Source: Pseudomonas solani (lineage in GTDB: Bacteria > Pseudomonadota > Gammaproteobacteria > Pseudomonadales > Pseudomonadaceae). Taken from it: 64,000 nt of DNA. The translations under genes and the position numbers were made by a program. Below, piece by piece: positions 26,854 through 34,723 of the stretch (position 1 is the stretch's first letter; each line of letters starts with the position of its first letter). Below the pieces are notes generated by a model. That model searched no databases and was not told the DNA's origin. It was given only the letters and a program-made list of their open reading frames with translations. Location: contig NZ_AP023081.1 of the NCBI RefSeq assembly GCF_026072635.1, positions 5,638,501 through 5,702,500 of the forward strand, given 5' to 3'.

Positions 26854-28659
26854 ATGAGCATCCTGAACGGACCCCGACTGAACTTCTGGGGCGGCATCCG
26901 CACCGACGTGAGCCTGCCCAACAACTCGCCGACCATTCCCATGGGCACCGGCGGCTCGCAGACGCTGAACCTCTTCGACCTGCCCAACTCCCAGGTGGCA
27001 GCCGAAGCCGCCAGCTACAGCGACGACCAGCTCAACGAACTGATCAACGCCCCCAATGGCGACTACTACACCGCCGGCGGCTGGAATCATTACGGCCAGC
27101 ACGTGGTGGACATGCAGAACGTGCTGATCAGCTCCCAGGGCACGCCGGGCGCCATCAGCACCACCGGCGACCTGGTGGGGCAACCGGTCTACCTGCTCGG
27201 CTCCAAGGACCCGGTGACCAACCAGCCGCCGGTTTCCGGCCCGATGATGGTGGACCTCGACCCCACCAGCGGCATCACCACGCAGATCTACATCGGCGGC
27301 CTGCAGATCGGCGGCACCAGCAACCCGCAACTGGTGATCCAGGCCGACGTGGTGGCCAGCAGCTTCGACGTGGCCAAGCGGCTGCTCGTGGGCGAGACCG
27401 ATGCGCCGGGCTCGTCACCGCTGTCCGGCACCTTCCAGGTCACCTTCCCGCTGAGCGCCGTCGTCAGCTGGAACCAGAACAGCGCCATGCTCAAGTCCAT
27501 CATCCAGGCGCCGGGCGCCACCGGCATCGTGGTGCGCTTCGTGATGTTCGAGATGTGCCCTGGCATGACCACGCCCCAGCTGGACGCCGACTACGCCGCC
27601 GGCCAGTACACCCCCAACCCCAGCATCGGCCGGGTGGTCGGCACCCTCGCCCCGGCCTTCGCCGGCGAGCCGCTGATCTGCCCAGTCGGACGCCAACTGG
27701 TGAACGGCAAGACCGGCGGCACCGGCTACGCGGAGGTGGTCGCCCTCAAGGGCCAGAACCTGCTCAGCCTGGACATGCTCAACCTGATCCCCAAGGCCAC
27801 CTTCCGCGCCGTGCGCACCGACATCACCAGCCCCATCGGCCCGAACATCGACTACGGCCCGGTGAGCATCAGCGCCGGCGGCACCACCCTGGTCACCCTG
27901 CCGTCGAGCAACCCCTACCTGCTGGACTACTACCTCTACGGCGGCATCCTCGACCAGGCCCTCAATGCCACGCAGCTCACCCAGGTGAATGGCTCGCCCC
28001 TCAGCCTCTCCGCCCCCAACACCGTCGCCGGCACCAAGCTGGCGGTGAGCGAGATGACCTACCGGCTCTACTGCGACCAGCGCAACCTGTACATGGACGA
28101 GTACCCGGAAGGCGTTACCCTCGACCTGCAGGTGCGCTACCTGGGCGGGCCGGTGCCCGCCGCCGGAAGCATCACCCTGGCCGCCTCCTCCCCTGGCAGC
28201 TACGAGGATTCGAAGTACTGGGACCTGCTCGACTACCCCGCCACGTTCGCCATCGCCAAGGGCCAGACCAGCGTCCAGATCCCCATCAGCTGCAAGGCCG
28301 GCACCACCGCCCAGGCGGGCTATACCAACCTGGAATACTCCCTGGAGGACGGCAGCAGCTTCAGCAACTTCCGCATCTACTCCATCACCGACTTCGGCAT
28401 CCCCGCTGGCAGTGTTCCCACCTGGGACCAGGTCTACCCGGCCGTGCTGCGCTTCCACTACCTGGCCTTCCCGGCCATGTCGCGGTTCATCCCGCTGAAC
28501 CAGCAGGACGCCATCTGGAACGCCCGCGCGGCCATCGTCGCGCGCACCGCCGATGCCTATCGCGGCACCACCCTGTACATGCCGGTGGTGCGTTCCATGT
28601 CGCCTAGCCAGCGGGCGCTGCTCAAGGCCTACCTCACCAGCACGCCCTGGCAGCCATGA
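26854..28659 (+). CDS. Large unrecognised protein, partner of the CxxCH lipoprotein (second copy)
   Basis: A 601-residue protein without a signal peptide, beginning MSILNGPRLNFWGGIRTD, a diverged form of the start of the 22153 protein. The C-terminus (FIPLNQQDAIWNARAAIV...LYMPVVRSMSPSQRALLKAYL) matches that protein's end. It lacks the cysteine cluster of its larger paralogue. Internal beta-rich, Gly/Ser/Thr-rich segments dominate. Function unknown. The GAGGA before ATG 26854 lies inside the end of the preceding gene. Confidence 0.65.
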   Translation: MSILNGPRLNFWGGIRTDVSLPNNSPTIPMGTGGSQTLNLFDLPNSQVAAEAASYSDDQLNELINAPNGDYYTAGGWNHYGQHVVDMQNVLISSQGTPGAISTTGDLVGQPVYLLGSKDPVTNQPPVSGPMMVDLDPTSGITTQIYIGGLQIGGTSNPQLVIQADVVASSFDVAKRLLVGETDAPGSSPLSGTFQVTFPLSAVVSWNQNSAMLKSIIQAPGATGIVVRFVMFEMCPGMTTPQLDADYAAGQYTPNPSIGRVVGTLAPAFAGEPLICPVGRQLVNGKTGGTGYAEVVALKGQNLLSLDMLNLIPKATFRAVRTDITSPIGPNIDYGPVSISAGGTTLVTLPSSNPYLLDYYLYGGILDQALNATQLTQVNGSPLSLSAPNTVAGTKLAVSEMTYRLYCDQRNLYMDEYPEGVTLDLQVRYLGGPVPAAGSITLAASSPGSYEDSKYWDLLDYPATFAIAKGQTSVQIPISCKAGTTAQAGYTNLEYSLEDGSSFSNFRIYSITDFGIPAGSVPTWDQVYPAVLRFHYLAFPAMSRFIPLNQQDAIWNARAAIVARTADAYRGTTLYMPVVRSMSPSQRALLKAYLTSTPWQP

Positions 28660-28672
28660 GCAGGAGGCACCC

Positions 28673-29731
28673 ATGACCGTGACCATCCCCCCCTCCCCAC
28701 AGGAAGACCTGCGCCGTTCCACCGTGGTCGTCGAAGGCCTGCTCAACCCTCGGGGCCTGTGCCTGCAAGCCGACGGCAGCCTGCTGTTGGTGGAAGCCGG
28801 CTCGGGCCACCCGGACGCGCCCTTCAGCGGCCGTATCAGCCGCCTGCGCCCTGCACCGGGCAGCCCCGGCGCCTACCTGGCCGCCGAGCTCGTCGCCGAG
28901 GGCTACCGCTCCATGAACATGCAGGTGCGCATGCTGCGCGACGAGATCATGGGGCTCTCGGACATCGCCTGCGCCGACGGCCGCTGCCTGGCCAGCCTCA
29001 CCGACTACGTCGAAGGCTCGCGGGTGCTCGACCTGGCGCAGCACCCGCCCACGGCGGTGTTCCACAGCCGTGGCAACCTCAACGCCCTGTGCTTCCACCC
29101 CAGGCGACGCACCTGGCTCTCGGTGAAGCCCGATACCAACCAGGTGGTGGAGTTCGACGACCAGGGTGAACGGGTGGTCGCCCAGATACCCGACATGGAC
29201 CAGGGCCAGGACGCGGTGCCGGTCACCCTGGTGTACGAGCCCACCACCGGTGCAGTCCTGGTCAGCCTGTTCTCCGGCGAACGCCGGCTGGACCCGACGC
29301 GCCAAGGCGTCGACTTCGTCGAACGGGCCGGCCAGGTGATCCGCGTCTGGCCAGAGGACGGGCGCATCCAGCCGCTGATCACCGGCCTGCAACTGCCCAC
29401 CGGCCTGGCCCTCACGCCGGGCGGCGGGCTGCTGATCCTCGAGCTGTGCCGCTCCCTGCTGCAGCCCCTCGGCCCGGACTGGCAAGGCGAAGCCCGCCAC
29501 GGCGGCTTCGAGCGCTTCAGCGGCCGCCTGCTGCACTGCGACCTGGCCACCGGCACCACCCGCGTCCTCGCCACCGGCCTGGACACCCCCTCCAACCTCT
29601 GCCTGCTGGACGACGCCGTGCTGGTCAGCGAAGGCATGGGCCTCCACGGCCGCCCCCTGCCCCTCCCCGGCGGCGGCACCACCCCGCTGGATGGGCGCAT
29701 ACGGCGGGTGCTGTTGCAGGGGTATCTCTAG
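28673..29731 (+). CDS. ScyD/ScyE-like beta-propeller protein
   Basis: A 352-residue protein built from repeated strands with NHL/SMP-30-like texture (GLLNPRGLCLQADGSLLLVEAG; GLQLPTGLALTPGGGLLILEL; GLDTPSNLCLLDDAVLVSEG in separate blades). This pattern resembles ScyD/ScyE-family propellers. No signal peptide is evident. CAGGAGGC precedes the ATG at 28673; an earlier in-frame start lies inside the previous gene. It is the last gene of the operon, 13 bp after the 601-residue protein, and is followed by a strong terminator. Confidence 0.7.
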   Translation: MTVTIPPSPQEDLRRSTVVVEGLLNPRGLCLQADGSLLLVEAGSGHPDAPFSGRISRLRPAPGSPGAYLAAELVAEGYRSMNMQVRMLRDEIMGLSDIACADGRCLASLTDYVEGSRVLDLAQHPPTAVFHSRGNLNALCFHPRRRTWLSVKPDTNQVVEFDDQGERVVAQIPDMDQGQDAVPVTLVYEPTTGAVLVSLFSGERRLDPTRQGVDFVERAGQVIRVWPEDGRIQPLITGLQLPTGLALTPGGGLLILELCRSLLQPLGPDWQGEARHGGFERFSGRLLHCDLATGTTRVLATGLDTPSNLCLLDDAVLVSEGMGLHGRPLPLPGGGTTPLDGRIRRVLLQGYL

Positions 29732-29740
29732 AGGCGGATC

Positions 29741-29776
29741 TCCCGTGGCGGCGTGCCTGTCGCCACGGGATATTTT
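29741..29776 (+). terminator. Rho-independent terminator ending the 12-gene ebo operon
   Basis: TCCCGTGGCG (29741-29750) and CGCCACGGGA (29761-29770) form a perfect 10-bp stem with a 10-base loop, followed by TATTTT. It lies 10 bp after the last stop codon of the operon. Confidence 0.85.
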
Positions 29777-29777
29777 C

Positions 29778-29811
29778 GTTACGTAACGCTTTCTTTTTTC
29801 CGTTACGTAAC
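29778..29811. promoter_or_regulatory. Pair of GTTACGTAAC palindromes (candidate operator)
   Basis: Two perfect 10-bp palindromes GTTACGTAAC at 29778-29787 and 29802-29811, 24 bp centre to centre, so on nearly the same face of the helix. The second abuts TAGAAT (29812-29817), a possible -10 box, so binding there would block the promoter of the small DNA-binding-like gene at 29844. Autoregulation is the simplest reading. Confidence 0.5.
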
Positions 29812-29843
29812 TAGAATTGCGCCGTCTCCCCAGGAACGGCCCC

Positions 29844-30338
29844 ATGAACACCCCCGAATCCCGCAAACGCGGCCGCCCCGCCACCGGCAACGCCATGAGC
29901 AACGCCGAGCGCCAACGCGCCTACCGCGAGCGCCAGGCGAAAAAGCGTAACGCCGAGGCCGTAACGTTAAATGAGCGAGCCCAGCAAACCCTCGAAAGCA
30001 GCGAACAGCTGCGCGCCCAACGCGACCTGGCGCTTCTGGTTCAGGCCCAGGCGGAACAGAAGGCGCGGGAATGGGAGGCCAAGGCCAAGTCATTGCTCAA
30101 GCAGTTGCGCGAACTGGAACAGCGCAAGGACGCCCCGCTGGCCTGGTACCAGGACCCGGGCCTGGAGGCGGTCTATGTCCTGGAGTCACGCCTGCGCGAG
30201 GAGAAGAACTGGAAACGCGTCGCCTCCATGGGCGCATTCACCCGCAAGGAAGTGGCGGATGAATGGCTGAAATCCATGGTGGCCCACAGCAGCATGATCG
30301 AGTACCGGGTGAACCGGATCAGGTTCAAGACCGAATGA
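29844..30338 (+). CDS. Small basic, coiled-coil protein, possibly DNA-binding
   Basis: A 164-residue protein with a basic, AT-hook-like and helical N-terminus (RKRGRPATGNAMSNAERQRAYRERQ) and a charged coiled-coil middle (residues ~45-100: LRAQRDLALLVQAQAEQKAREWEAKAK...). Short proteins opening GRPATG...AERQRxYR are common in Pseudomonas, but I know no proven function. Two palindromes lie between its promoter elements, consistent with an autoregulated DNA-binding protein. The ATG at 29844 has AGGA upstream; an in-frame start at 29817 lies in the promoter. Confidence 0.6.
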   Translation: MNTPESRKRGRPATGNAMSNAERQRAYRERQAKKRNAEAVTLNERAQQTLESSEQLRAQRDLALLVQAQAEQKAREWEAKAKSLLKQLRELEQRKDAPLAWYQDPGLEAVYVLESRLREEKNWKRVASMGAFTRKEVADEWLKSMVAHSSMIEYRVNRIRFKTE

Positions 30339-30339
30339 G

Positions 30340-30750
30340 TCAGGCCGCTCTCTTGAGCCGCCAGTAATACGCCAGGCAAGCCGCGATGCAGACGAGCGAG
30401 AGGATGCCGAACAGCTGCGAGGGGCGATCCACCGCTGTCGCCACGCCATACAGCGGGTAAGGCAGGCAGGCCAGGAGCAGCCACAGCGCCGACCGGCGTG
30501 AGAAGAACAGCAGCGCACCGGCGAGGGTGAGGAGGAGCGCGAAGAGGTAGAGCCCGGCGGCCCCGAACAGGGAGATGCCCCCGGTCCTGAGCAGCTCCCA
30601 GATTTCCCCGCTGTGCCACAGCAGCACCAGGAACGGGATGGCGCCGGCCGCGATAATCGCCAGGCGCAGCGCAATGGGGTTCTTGCTCGATCCGTCGGCA
30701 GTCAGCTCCGCCGGGGAAGCCGATGAAGGGGATTGATAGGGGTTGTCCAT
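30340..30750 (-). CDS. Small membrane protein with NPYQSP N-terminus
   Basis: A 136-residue protein beginning MDNPYQSPSS, followed by about four membrane helices (e.g. LAIIAAGAIPFLVLLWH; LYLFALLLTLAGALLFF; ILSLVCIAACLAYYW). The NPYQxP opening is seen in many small uncharacterised inner-membrane proteins. Its stop codon lies one base from the stop of the convergent gene at 30338. Function unknown. Confidence 0.65.
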   Translation of the reverse strand: MDNPYQSPSSASPAELTADGSSKNPIALRLAIIAAGAIPFLVLLWHSGEIWELLRTGGISLFGAAGLYLFALLLTLAGALLFFSRRSALWLLLACLPYPLYGVATAVDRPSQLFGILSLVCIAACLAYYWRLKRAA

Positions 30751-30978
30751 GCCAGATGCTCCTTATGAGAGCTGCGAATCTACTGCCCTTACGCCCAGGC
30801 CACCAGCTCGATTCCGATCTTTCGCTGGCCCGGCATCCGTGGCCTGCAGCCCTGCCGCCGCTTCGATAAACCGAACCACGGAACCCCATCCGCAGTCGAA
30901 AACCAGGTAGGACCCATTAACGTGCCAACCGTGGCCGAGGTATCGGCGCGGTGCGGCCGTACATAAGGAGACCCACCG

Positions 30979-31263
30979 ATGGTCACTCACTACAAGGTCG
31001 CCGGCCACCTCGCCTGCGGTCATCACGGCAACAACCTGGTTTCCACCACTGAACTGGCACGGGTCAAGTGCCGCACCTGCCGCAACACCGAAGTCTTCAA
31101 GGAGGCCCGTCGCACCGCGCGCAATGCCGCACGGCGTGCCGCCCGCAAGGCCAAGGCCGAAAACGCCGCCAACGATTGGCGCAGCAGCTGGGAGCAACAC
31201 CTCGCCGCCCTGCCCGGCCGCCAGCGCCTGCCCCGTGGTTTTGGTGAACAGGGCTTCGTCTGA
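30979..31263 (+). CDS. Small zinc-ribbon-like basic protein
   Basis: A 94-residue protein. The N-terminus carries a likely metal site (ACGHHGN ... VKCRTC, one Cys and two His, then CxxC), followed by an Arg/Lys/Ala-rich helix (EARRTARNAARRAARKAKAE). It could bind nucleic acid, but I do not recognise a named family. AAGGAG precedes the ATG. Confidence 0.6.
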   Translation: MVTHYKVAGHLACGHHGNNLVSTTELARVKCRTCRNTEVFKEARRTARNAARRAARKAKAENAANDWRSSWEQHLAALPGRQRLPRGFGEQGFV

Positions 31264-31414
31264 CCCGCACGCGGGGCCGCTGTCCTGGCGGCCCCGCCTT
31301 CGCTCCGCCCTTCCCTACAGCCTTTTGCCGCAACGCCGCTGGCCTCGCCAATGGCGCCTGGCCGACAATCCCCCGCAGCCCTGAGCCCATGCTTTCCTGG
31401 AACTGGAATCCGCG

Positions 31415-31540
31415 ATGCAGAACGCTCATATCGGCCTGGTCATCATCGGTCTCATCATCGCTTTTGGCCTGGTGCTGTTCTATTTCGACCACCTGCGCGA
31501 GCCCCGCAAGCCGCCACCCGCGGAGGATGAAGCCACCTGA
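31415..31540 (+). CDS. 41-residue single-pass membrane microprotein
   Basis: A short frame beginning MQNAHIGLVIIGLIIAFGLV. It has one hydrophobic segment (residues 6-23), a positive patch (HLREPRKPPP) and an acidic tail (AEDEAT). It ends 5 bp before a perfect terminator hairpin, which supports it being a real transcript end. The ribosome site (GGAATCCGCG) is modest. Unrecognised. Confidence 0.45.
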   Translation: MQNAHIGLVIIGLIIAFGLVLFYFDHLREPRKPPPAEDEAT

Positions 31541-31545
31541 AACGC

Positions 31546-31572
31546 CAACGGCCCGGTTTATCCGGGCCGTTG
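31546..31572 (+). terminator. Terminator hairpin after the microprotein
   Basis: CAACGGCCCGG and CCGGGCCGTTG form a perfect 11-bp stem with a TTTAT loop, followed by CGTTGTTG. Most likely it ends transcription of the small genes to its left. Confidence 0.7.
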
Positions 31573-31592
31573 CGTTGTTGGGGTGCACAAAC

Positions 31593-31678
31593 CGTAGGTT
31601 GGCGCCGAGCGCAGCGAGGCCCAACGGTGCGGTGCTCGACATCGCTACGTTGGGCTTCGTACCTCAGCCCAACCTACG
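31593..31678. repeat. GTAGGTTGG-family palindromic intergenic repeat
   Basis: Bounded by CGTAGGTTGG (31593) and CCAACCTACG (to 31678), with inner GGCGCCGAGCGCAGCGAGGC and TTGGGCTTCGTACCTCAGC. The same family occurs at 37044 and 54550 and inside the 260-bp array, so it is a dispersed Pseudomonas-type REP. Confidence 0.8.
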
Positions 31679-31700
31679 TGCTGCATACGCGTGGCACCGA

Positions 31701-32654
31701 TCAACTGACCAGCACCACCCCGCCCGGCAACTCGGTGACCGTGGCGCCGTAGGCGTCGCGGATCAGGGCGGCGACTTCGGCCAGCTGGTCGAGGCGGAAG
31801 CGGGCCTGGACCTTGCGCCGGCCGAGTTCCTGGTTGACCAGCAGGATCATCCCCGGGCGGTAGCGGTTTATCTCGTCGATCACCGTGGCCAGGGGCGCGT
31901 CGTCGAACACCAGCAGTTGTTGGCGCCAGGCCATGACCACTGCGGGGTCGAAGGCGATCGGTTCGCTGCGGCCGCCTGCGTCATAGGTCAGCTGGCGGCC
32001 GGGCGGCAGCAGCAGGCTGCGCCCGCGCACCTCCACCGCCAGGCTGCCTTCCAGGCAGGTGACGCAGATGGCCTCGCCCACGGCGCGGACGTTGAAGCGT
32101 GCACCGGCGGCATCCAGGGTGCCGGCCCCGGCCACCACGCGAATCGGCGCCTTCGCCAGCACTTCCACCTCGCCTTCGAGCAGTTCGATGCCCGCCACGC
32201 CGCCGCCCAGGGGGCGCCGGTTGATGCGGGTACGGGTGTTGAGTTCGAGGGTCAGCCCCTCGGCGAAGTCCACACGACGCTGCTCGCCCACTGCGGTGCT
32301 GTAGTCGGCGCCCATGCCGGGAAGCGCGTCCGGCAACCAGGGGCGCGCCATTACCACGGCCAGGGACGCGGCGATGGCACCACCGAGGAAGGCACGCCGG
32401 CCGAAGCGCCGGGGCGGCAGGCTGGCCACCAGCGGCGCAGGCTGCTGCAGCGCCAGCGCGGCGGGCGCAAGGGCCTGCCACAACGCCCGGGCACGGGTGA
32501 AGGCTGCGCTGTGGCGCTCGCTTTGCGCACACCACAGGCGGAAGGCCTCGGCGTCACGGGTGGTCGCGCGGCCGGAGGTGAGGCGGAGCAACCAGGCTCG
32601 GGCTTCTTCCTCCAGCCGGGTCTGCCCGGCGGTGCCGGAATCGGGTGCTGTCAT
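31701..32654 (-). CDS. vreR: FecR-family anti-sigma/sigma regulator (VreR-like)
   Basis: A ~317-residue inner-membrane regulator of an ECF sigma factor. The N-terminal cytoplasmic DUF4880-like domain is visible (EEEARAWLLRLTSG...FRLWCAQSERHSAAFTRARALW), then one membrane segment (FLGGAIAASLAVVMARPWL), then the periplasmic FecR domain (ALGEQRRVDFAEG-type text; LELNTRTRINRR; LLEGEVEVLAK). The start is uncertain: ATG at 32654 or TTG at 32669. It lies just downstream of the sigma gene, in the order receptor-like protein, sigma, anti-sigma. The name rests on the whole operon resembling vreA-vreI-vreR. Confidence 0.7.
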   Translation of the reverse strand: MTAPDSGTAGQTRLEEEARAWLLRLTSGRATTRDAEAFRLWCAQSERHSAAFTRARALWQALAPAALALQQPAPLVASLPPRRFGRRAFLGGAIAASLAVVMARPWLPDALPGMGADYSTAVGEQRRVDFAEGLTLELNTRTRINRRPLGGGVAGIELLEGEVEVLAKAPIRVVAGAGTLDAAGARFNVRAVGEAICVTCLEGSLAVEVRGRSLLLPPGRQLTYDAGGRSEPIAFDPAVVMAWRQQLLVFDDAPLATVIDEINRYRPGMILLVNQELGRRKVQARFRLDQLAEVAALIRDAYGATVTELPGGVVLVS

Positions 32655-32720
32655 GGCGTCGTCGTTCAACCGCAGCTGTTCTCGGGAGTGATCGCGGGGC
32701 GCTCGTTCAGCCCCTCGACC

Positions 32721-33266
32721 CTATGACTGTTTTCCGGCGCCGGGACCGAACCGTTGCACCACTTTTCTTTCCAGGCGCGCTGCGCAATAGCCCAGCGCGG
32801 CCTTGAGCTCCTTCTCCACCATGCGCGTGGAGATGCCGAAACGCCGGGAAATCTCCAGGTGCGGCACCTCTTCCATGCGCGCCGCGATAAGGATCTGCCG
32901 ACGCCGTGGCGTCAGCTCCGCCAGCGCCGTGACCAGCGCCCGGATCTCGATCTGCCCGCCGACGATCACCGCCGGGTCGAGGTGCTCCTCGGCCAGGTGC
33001 AGCAGGTCCTCGACCTCCTCGCCGGTGAGCAGGCGCGCGTCCTGGGCACGGCGGTCGGCGGCGACGTTGAGGGCCATGCGATAGAGGTAGGCACCGGGCT
33101 TCTGCACGCCTTCCGGCTCGTCCATGCGATCCAGGCGCAGGTAGGTTTCGTGGAGCACATCGTTGGCCAGGTCATCCGACCCCAGGCGCCGTTTCAGGCG
33201 CGTCCTGAACTCCTCGTAGGAAGCCAGAAACAGCCTGAGCATGGTGCCACGCTCCTTGTTATTCAT
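32721..33266 (-). CDS. vreI: ECF sigma factor, FecI-type (VreI-like)
   Basis: A 181-residue extracytoplasmic-function sigma factor. Region 2 reads SDDLANDVLHETYLRLDRM and KPGAYLYRMALNVAADRRAQ; region 4 reads LAELTPRRRQILIAARMEEVPHLEISRRFGISTRMVEKELKAAL in consecutive parts. The ATG at 33266 overlaps the stop of the upstream gene by four bases, showing coupling. In the P. aeruginosa VreI system this sigma drives secretion and phosphate-starvation genes; whether that holds here is inference. Confidence 0.82.
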   Translation of the reverse strand: MNNKERGTMLRLFLASYEEFRTRLKRRLGSDDLANDVLHETYLRLDRMDEPEGVQKPGAYLYRMALNVAADRRAQDARLLTGEEVEDLLHLAEEHLDPAVIVGGQIEIRALVTALAELTPRRRQILIAARMEEVPHLEISRRFGISTRMVEKELKAALGYCAARLERKVVQRFGPGAGKQS

Positions 33267-33982
33267 GCCCCCGCAGCTCCTTCCCACTTGTTGCATTCCA
33301 TGCTGGCGGCCGCCTCCGGAACCACCAGCACGGTGACCGGCTGGGGCAGGGATGACGGTGGCGCCCTGTCGATCATCAGGCCACGCAGGCTTTCCACCAG
33401 TGCCGCATCGCGCCGCAGGTTGCCGGTGGGCCCCAGCAGGCGGCTGTGCTCCACCCGGCCGACGGGGCCTATCCAGAGCTGCAACGCGGCGCGGTAGCCA
33501 CCGGGCCGGGTCAGTGGTGAACGGCACAAGGCCTTCGCCAACGCGCCCTGCAGGGCCGCCGCGAAGCTGCCCTGTTCCCAGCGCGTCGCCGCACCGTGGT
33601 TGCGCCCCGCAGGCGCCGTCGAAACCTTGGCCGGCAACACGGTGAAGGCCCGGCCCTCGCTGTGCTGGGCCATGAGCCCGGTACCGGTCAGCAATCTGGC
33701 CAATGCCTGGCGTGCGCCGAGCCGGCCGTTGACCGACGCCGAGCGCCGCCCGCGCGTCAGTTCGCGGTCCACCAGGATGGCCATCCCGGTCAGCTCGCTG
33801 AAGCGCTCCAGGGCCTGGGACAGGTCCTGCGCCGGCAGGTCGAACTCCAGCGGGCCCTCTTCGGCCCGGCCCTCACCCGCGAGCGCCATGCATGGCAACG
33901 CCGCCAGGCAGCAGGCTGCGACGAAGAGGACGATCAGCACCGCTGGCGCGAGGCAGCCCCTCGCCACGGCTTCCATTGACAT
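33263..33982 (-). CDS. vreA: VreA-like exported protein with STN domain and TonB-C-like domain
   Basis: A 239-residue exported protein. After a long signal/anchor (VLIVLFVAACCLAALPCMALAGE) comes a secretin/TonB short N-terminal (STN) domain: FDLPAQDLSQALERFSELTGMAILVDREL and LGARQALARLLTGTGL. The C-terminal ~90 residues look like a TonB C-terminal domain (GGYRAALQLWIGPVGRVEHSRLLGPTGN). A signalling STN domain without the beta-barrel of a receptor, upstream of sigma and anti-sigma genes, is the known layout of VreA in P. aeruginosa. Start at 33982 or at the next Met, 33976. Confidence 0.72.
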   Translation of the reverse strand: MSMEAVARGCLAPAVLIVLFVAACCLAALPCMALAGEGRAEEGPLEFDLPAQDLSQALERFSELTGMAILVDRELTRGRRSASVNGRLGARQALARLLTGTGLMAQHSEGRAFTVLPAKVSTAPAGRNHGAATRWEQGSFAAALQGALAKALCRSPLTRPGGYRAALQLWIGPVGRVEHSRLLGPTGNLRRDAALVESLRGLMIDRAPPSSLPQPVTVLVVPEAAASMECNKWEGAAGA

Positions 33983-34155
33983 AGGCGGCTTCCGACCCGT
34001 ACTGCGTGTCGATGCATTGCTGGCTTGACCCAGGAAGGCAATCCTGAGGTCTGTTCATGTCGATTGTGTGACGGGCGTTGCAAAAAAGACTTCGCAGCGA
34101 TGACGGCGCTTTTACCGTAGATTTCCCGGCAATGATCCAGCATCTGGAGGCAATC

Positions 34156-34473
34156 ATGCCCGCACGCATCGCCCTCGCCGGCCTCGTTCTCGCCCTTGCA
34201 CCGCTGTTGGCCAGCGCCGATGAAGGAACCCCGCAAGGCAGTTGCATCAGTGCCGAAGTAAACGGCTACAAGGCCTTGTCCTATGACTGCCTGAGCCAGC
34301 GCCTGGCCAACCCGGATGGCGCCGAGGCGGCCCGCCGCAACCAGGCCGCCCTGCAGGTGCCCATCGAACGCCGCCCGGCCAACCAGCTGGGCCTCGCCAC
34401 GCCGGCCGCTACCGGCGTGCGCATGGGCGCCAACTTCGGCCACTCGGTGCAGCCGCAACGCCCGGCGCCCTGA
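34156..34473 (+). CDS. Small exported protein of unknown function
   Basis: A 105-residue protein with a signal peptide (MPARIALAGLVLALAPLLASA-D) and two cysteines (GSCISAEVNGYKALSYDC) that could form a disulfide. CTGGAGG lies 5 bases before the ATG at 34156; a start at 34078 would add an implausible leader. It is divergent from the vreA-like gene, so the two may share control. Family not recognised. Confidence 0.65.
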   Translation: MPARIALAGLVLALAPLLASADEGTPQGSCISAEVNGYKALSYDCLSQRLANPDGAEAARRNQAALQVPIERRPANQLGLATPAATGVRMGANFGHSVQPQRPAP

Positions 34474-34723
34474 GCCGCGCCAGGCAACCGCTCTAGCCCG
34501 CCACTTTCAGCGCAGCCCGCGCCGCTCCTGCTTATTCATTTATCGAATTTAAAAAGACAAATTAATTCTTTTTTGTCCGCTTCAGCCCCCTGCCAGAATC
34601 GCCTCGCCAGCGGGCAACCCCCTCCGGCGAACGGCGGCGCTTCCCACCCGGAAGCGACCGCCCCCGACAGATGAGCGGAGCCCGGCCATGTGCGCCAGGG
34701 CCCGCCAAAGGAGCTGGATATTC

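Noticed and set aside
33983..34155. Pho box upstream of the vreA-like gene
   Set aside because: CTGTTCATGTCGATTGTGTGAC was tried against the tandem CTGTCAT consensus but spacing and bases do not fit.
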